Shown: piece by piece, positions 25,553 through 26,960 of the stretch
Position numbering within the stretch: the first letter of the stretch is position 1
Layout: each line of letters begins with the position of its first letter
Assembly (NCBI GenBank): GCA_964647785.1
Contig: CAZYJD010000023.1
Location: 1 to 26,960 of the forward strand
DNA from: CAZYJD01 sp964647785
GTDB lineage: Bacteria > Bacteroidota > Bacteroidia > NS11-12g > UBA9320
Length of the DNA stretch: 26,960 nt
Direction of reading: 5' to 3'
Position numbers and translations under genes: made by a program
Notes under the pieces: model-generated
What the model was told of the DNA's origin: nothing
Database searches by the model: none
Seen by the model: only the letters and a program-made list of their open reading frames with translations

Positions 25553-26164
25553 GTGTATTTAGTAGGAATAGCAGGAGGGAGCGCCTCGGGAAAAACCACA
25601 TTCATCAAGCGGCTTACAGATCAGTTTAAGCCGAGTGAGTTATGTGTGATCTCTCAAGATCATTATTACAAGCCTGCTTCAGAGCAGCTAAGAGATGCGA
25701 GGGGTATGATTAATTTTGATCTTCCCGAAGGAATTGATTTTAAGCGCTTGCATGGCGATTTAAGAAAATTGAAGAAAGGGAAAGAAGTTGAGCTGATCGA
25801 ATACACCTTCAACAATCCATCGAAATTCCCTCAAACGTTCAGGCTCATACCTGCCCCAGTGTTAATTGTAGAAGGATTATTCATCTACAATGATGCGAGG
25901 CTATCTTCCATGTTTGATTTAAAATTGTACATCGATGCCGAGCATGACATCAAGTTGGAACGACGCATACAGCGCGACGTAAACGAGCGTGGCATGGATC
26001 GAGATATGGTCATGTATCAATGGACAGAGCACGTGATGCCGGCTTATCAAAAGTACTTGGAGCCTTATAAAGAAGAGGTTGACCTGGTGATTATGAACAA
26101 CCAGCAATTGGATAACGGACTAACGATCATATCACATCATTTGGAAAGAATCATCAAAGCATGA
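25553..26164 (+). CDS. udk: uridine kinase
   Basis: 203 residues, normal for Udk. It phosphorylates uridine and cytidine in pyrimidine salvage. The P-loop GGSASGKT is at 8-15. The following motifs fit: ISQDHYYKP, NFDLPEGIDF, IVEGLFIYNDARL and the R-x-x-RDVNERGMDRD lid region. The start is GTG at 25553, directly before the P-loop strand MYLVGIAGG. No ATG is available. The stop overlaps the next gene in an ATGA arrangement, so the two are translationally coupled. Confidence 0.95.
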   Translation: MYLVGIAGGSASGKTTFIKRLTDQFKPSELCVISQDHYYKPASEQLRDARGMINFDLPEGIDFKRLHGDLRKLKKGKEVELIEYTFNNPSKFPQTFRLIPAPVLIVEGLFIYNDARLSSMFDLKLYIDAEHDIKLERRIQRDVNERGMDRDMVMYQWTEHVMPAYQKYLEPYKEEVDLVIMNNQQLDNGLTIISHHLERIIKA

Positions 26165-26853
26165 ATTATAAGTTTGCAGTAATAGGTCTCGGAAGGTTTG
26201 GCAGCAGAATTGCCAGAAAACTTTCAGAGCGTGGGGCGGAAGTTATCGCCATTGATCTGATTGAAAACAATGTGGATCAGTTGCGCGATGATGTCGCCTA
26301 TCCGGTGGTGATGGACGCAACAGATTTCAAGGCCCTGCAAAGCCAGCGGCTAGATGCCATGGATGCGGTGGTGGTGGCGATCGGCGAAAATTTTGAAGCC
26401 TTGGTACTCACTGTTACACATTTGATGGATCTTGGCATCCAGAATATCATTGCCAGGGCTTCAACCAAAAATCAAAGGCGTATCCTGGAGAAAATAGGCG
26501 TAACCCAAATTCTTTCTCCCGAAGAAGAGGTGGGAGCCATTGTTGCAGAAAGGCTGCTTCATCCCAATATCAATACCGTTTTACAATTGCCAGATGGCTT
26601 TGAAATTTCAGAGGTCATTGCGCCAAAGGCCATTATTAATCGAGGTGTCCATGACATTGGCTTTCGAGATAAATACAGCATCAACCTCATTTCAATTAAA
26701 CGTGAATTTGAGGTCATGCGCAAAGGAGAACCCGTTTTGGAGAGGCATTTAATTGGCGTGCCAAAGGGCGATACCGTGGTCAAAGATGAAGACATTCTCA
26801 TGTTGTTGGGTAAAAGCCTCGATATCGAGCGCTTTATAGAGGTTAATCGTTAG
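26161..26853 (+). CDS. RCK-domain (TrkA/KtrA-type) potassium transport regulator
   Basis: 230 residues, the size of a single RCK unit (KtrA-like) rather than the duplicated TrkA. The N-terminal Rossmann domain has GLGRFG (9-14), which binds NAD or ATP/ADP, followed by an acidic residue at the end of the second strand (VIAIDL) and the VMDATDFKAL and VVVAIGENFEAL elements. The C-terminal RCK_C domain runs from about 140, with SEVIAPKAIINRGVHDIGFRDKY and the closing VVKDEDILMLLG. It gates a potassium channel or transporter subunit (KtrB/TrkH), which is not in the window. Its ATG lies inside the stop of udk (ATGA). Confidence 0.92.
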   Translation: MNYKFAVIGLGRFGSRIARKLSERGAEVIAIDLIENNVDQLRDDVAYPVVMDATDFKALQSQRLDAMDAVVVAIGENFEALVLTVTHLMDLGIQNIIARASTKNQRRILEKIGVTQILSPEEEVGAIVAERLLHPNINTVLQLPDGFEISEVIAPKAIINRGVHDIGFRDKYSINLISIKREFEVMRKGEPVLERHLIGVPKGDTVVKDEDILMLLGKSLDIERFIEVNR

Positions 26854-26864
26854 CATCATTCAAC

Positions 26865-26895
26865 TTTTAGTTTTTTCAATAAAACAGTACTTTTG
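26865..26895 (+). promoter_or_regulatory. promoter TTTT-N19-TACTTTTG before secDF
   Basis: TACTTTTG (26888-26895) matches TAnnTTTG exactly. TTTT at 26865-26868 lies at the standard 19-base spacing. The predicted transcript start near 26899 leaves about 32 bases before the ATG. Confidence 0.55.
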
Positions 26896-26930
26896 CCGAC
26901 TTCTAAAATAAAAGGAAACCGTCATAATAG

Positions 26931-26960
26931 ATGAAAAATAAAGGAGCCATTCAAGTATTC
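26931..26960 (+). CDS. secDF: probable SecDF protein translocase subunit, 5' end only
   Basis: The window ends after ten codons, MKNKGAIQVF. This matches the M(K/Q)NKG-I opening I remember for the fused SecDF of Bacteroidota, a Sec accessory that uses the proton gradient to pull exported proteins across the inner membrane. A consensus promoter lies 36 bases upstream and no competing frame is present. The call rests on ten residues and on context, so it is moderate. Confidence 0.6.
   Translation, partial: MKNKGAIQVF

Noticed and set aside
1..26960. CRISPR array, tRNA, rRNA, riboswitch, integrase or toxin-antitoxin pair
   Set aside because: Reading both strands, I saw no regularly spaced repeats, no cloverleaf or rRNA-like sequence, and no proteins of those classes. 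Gene-free gaps are all too short for large RNA elements.

Overview
The window reads as chromosomal DNA from a member of the Bacteroidota, most likely a flavobacterial or cryomorphaceal-type marine lineage. Several things point there: a secreted protein with a type IX secretion (T9SS) C-terminal sorting domain, a PorP/SprF-like outer-membrane protein, a DUF5723-like barrel, promoters of the TAnnTTTG type, and almost no Shine-Dalgarno signals. Coding density is very high. No gene-free stretch exceeds about 165 bases. I see no rRNA or tRNA gene, CRISPR array, insertion sequence or phage gene.

Layout. (1) 1-8271 alternates between strands: a small unrecognised protein, a membrane-anchored J-domain protein (-), a secreted von Willebrand A protein (+), an 850-residue T9SS cargo protein with a CxxCH motif (+), a zinc phospholipase C/S1-P1-type hydrolase overlapping a rhomboid protease (both -), an ArsC-like thioredoxin-fold protein (+) and a DUF423 membrane protein (-). 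(2) 8343-11265 is a two-gene + strand unit: a large lipoprotein followed one base later by a DUF5723-like outer-membrane barrel. (3) 11335-14343 is a tight - strand operon for tRNA maturation: cca, then a pRiA4b ORF-3-like protein with an acidic tail, then miaA. (4) 14408-16818 couples the bifunctional NAD(P)HX repair enzyme to a PorP/SprF-like barrel by a 13-base overlap. (5) 16835-18818 (-) holds an M42 aminopeptidase and an OmpA-domain lipoprotein. (6) 18885-25390 (-) is a complete tripartite RND efflux operon with its TetR-type regulator first: tetR, tolC-like, membrane fusion lipoprotein, RND permease. A palindromic operator candidate lies in the tetR promoter. (7) 25553 to the end (+) holds uridine kinase overlapping an RCK/TrkA-type potassium regulator, then the first ten codons of a probable secDF.

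How it fits together. Much of the window concerns the cell envelope: export, outer-membrane barrels and lipoproteins, efflux, intramembrane proteolysis and peptidoglycan anchoring. Housekeeping tRNA and cofactor-repair genes lie between. I found no clear case of a new defence or mobile system. The observations most worth following are the near-leaderless promoters of cca and the M42 peptidase, three convergent gene pairs whose stop codons abut with no gap, the uncharacterised acidic protein inside the tRNA-maturation operon, the lipoprotein/barrel pair, and the CxxCH motif in a T9SS-exported protein.
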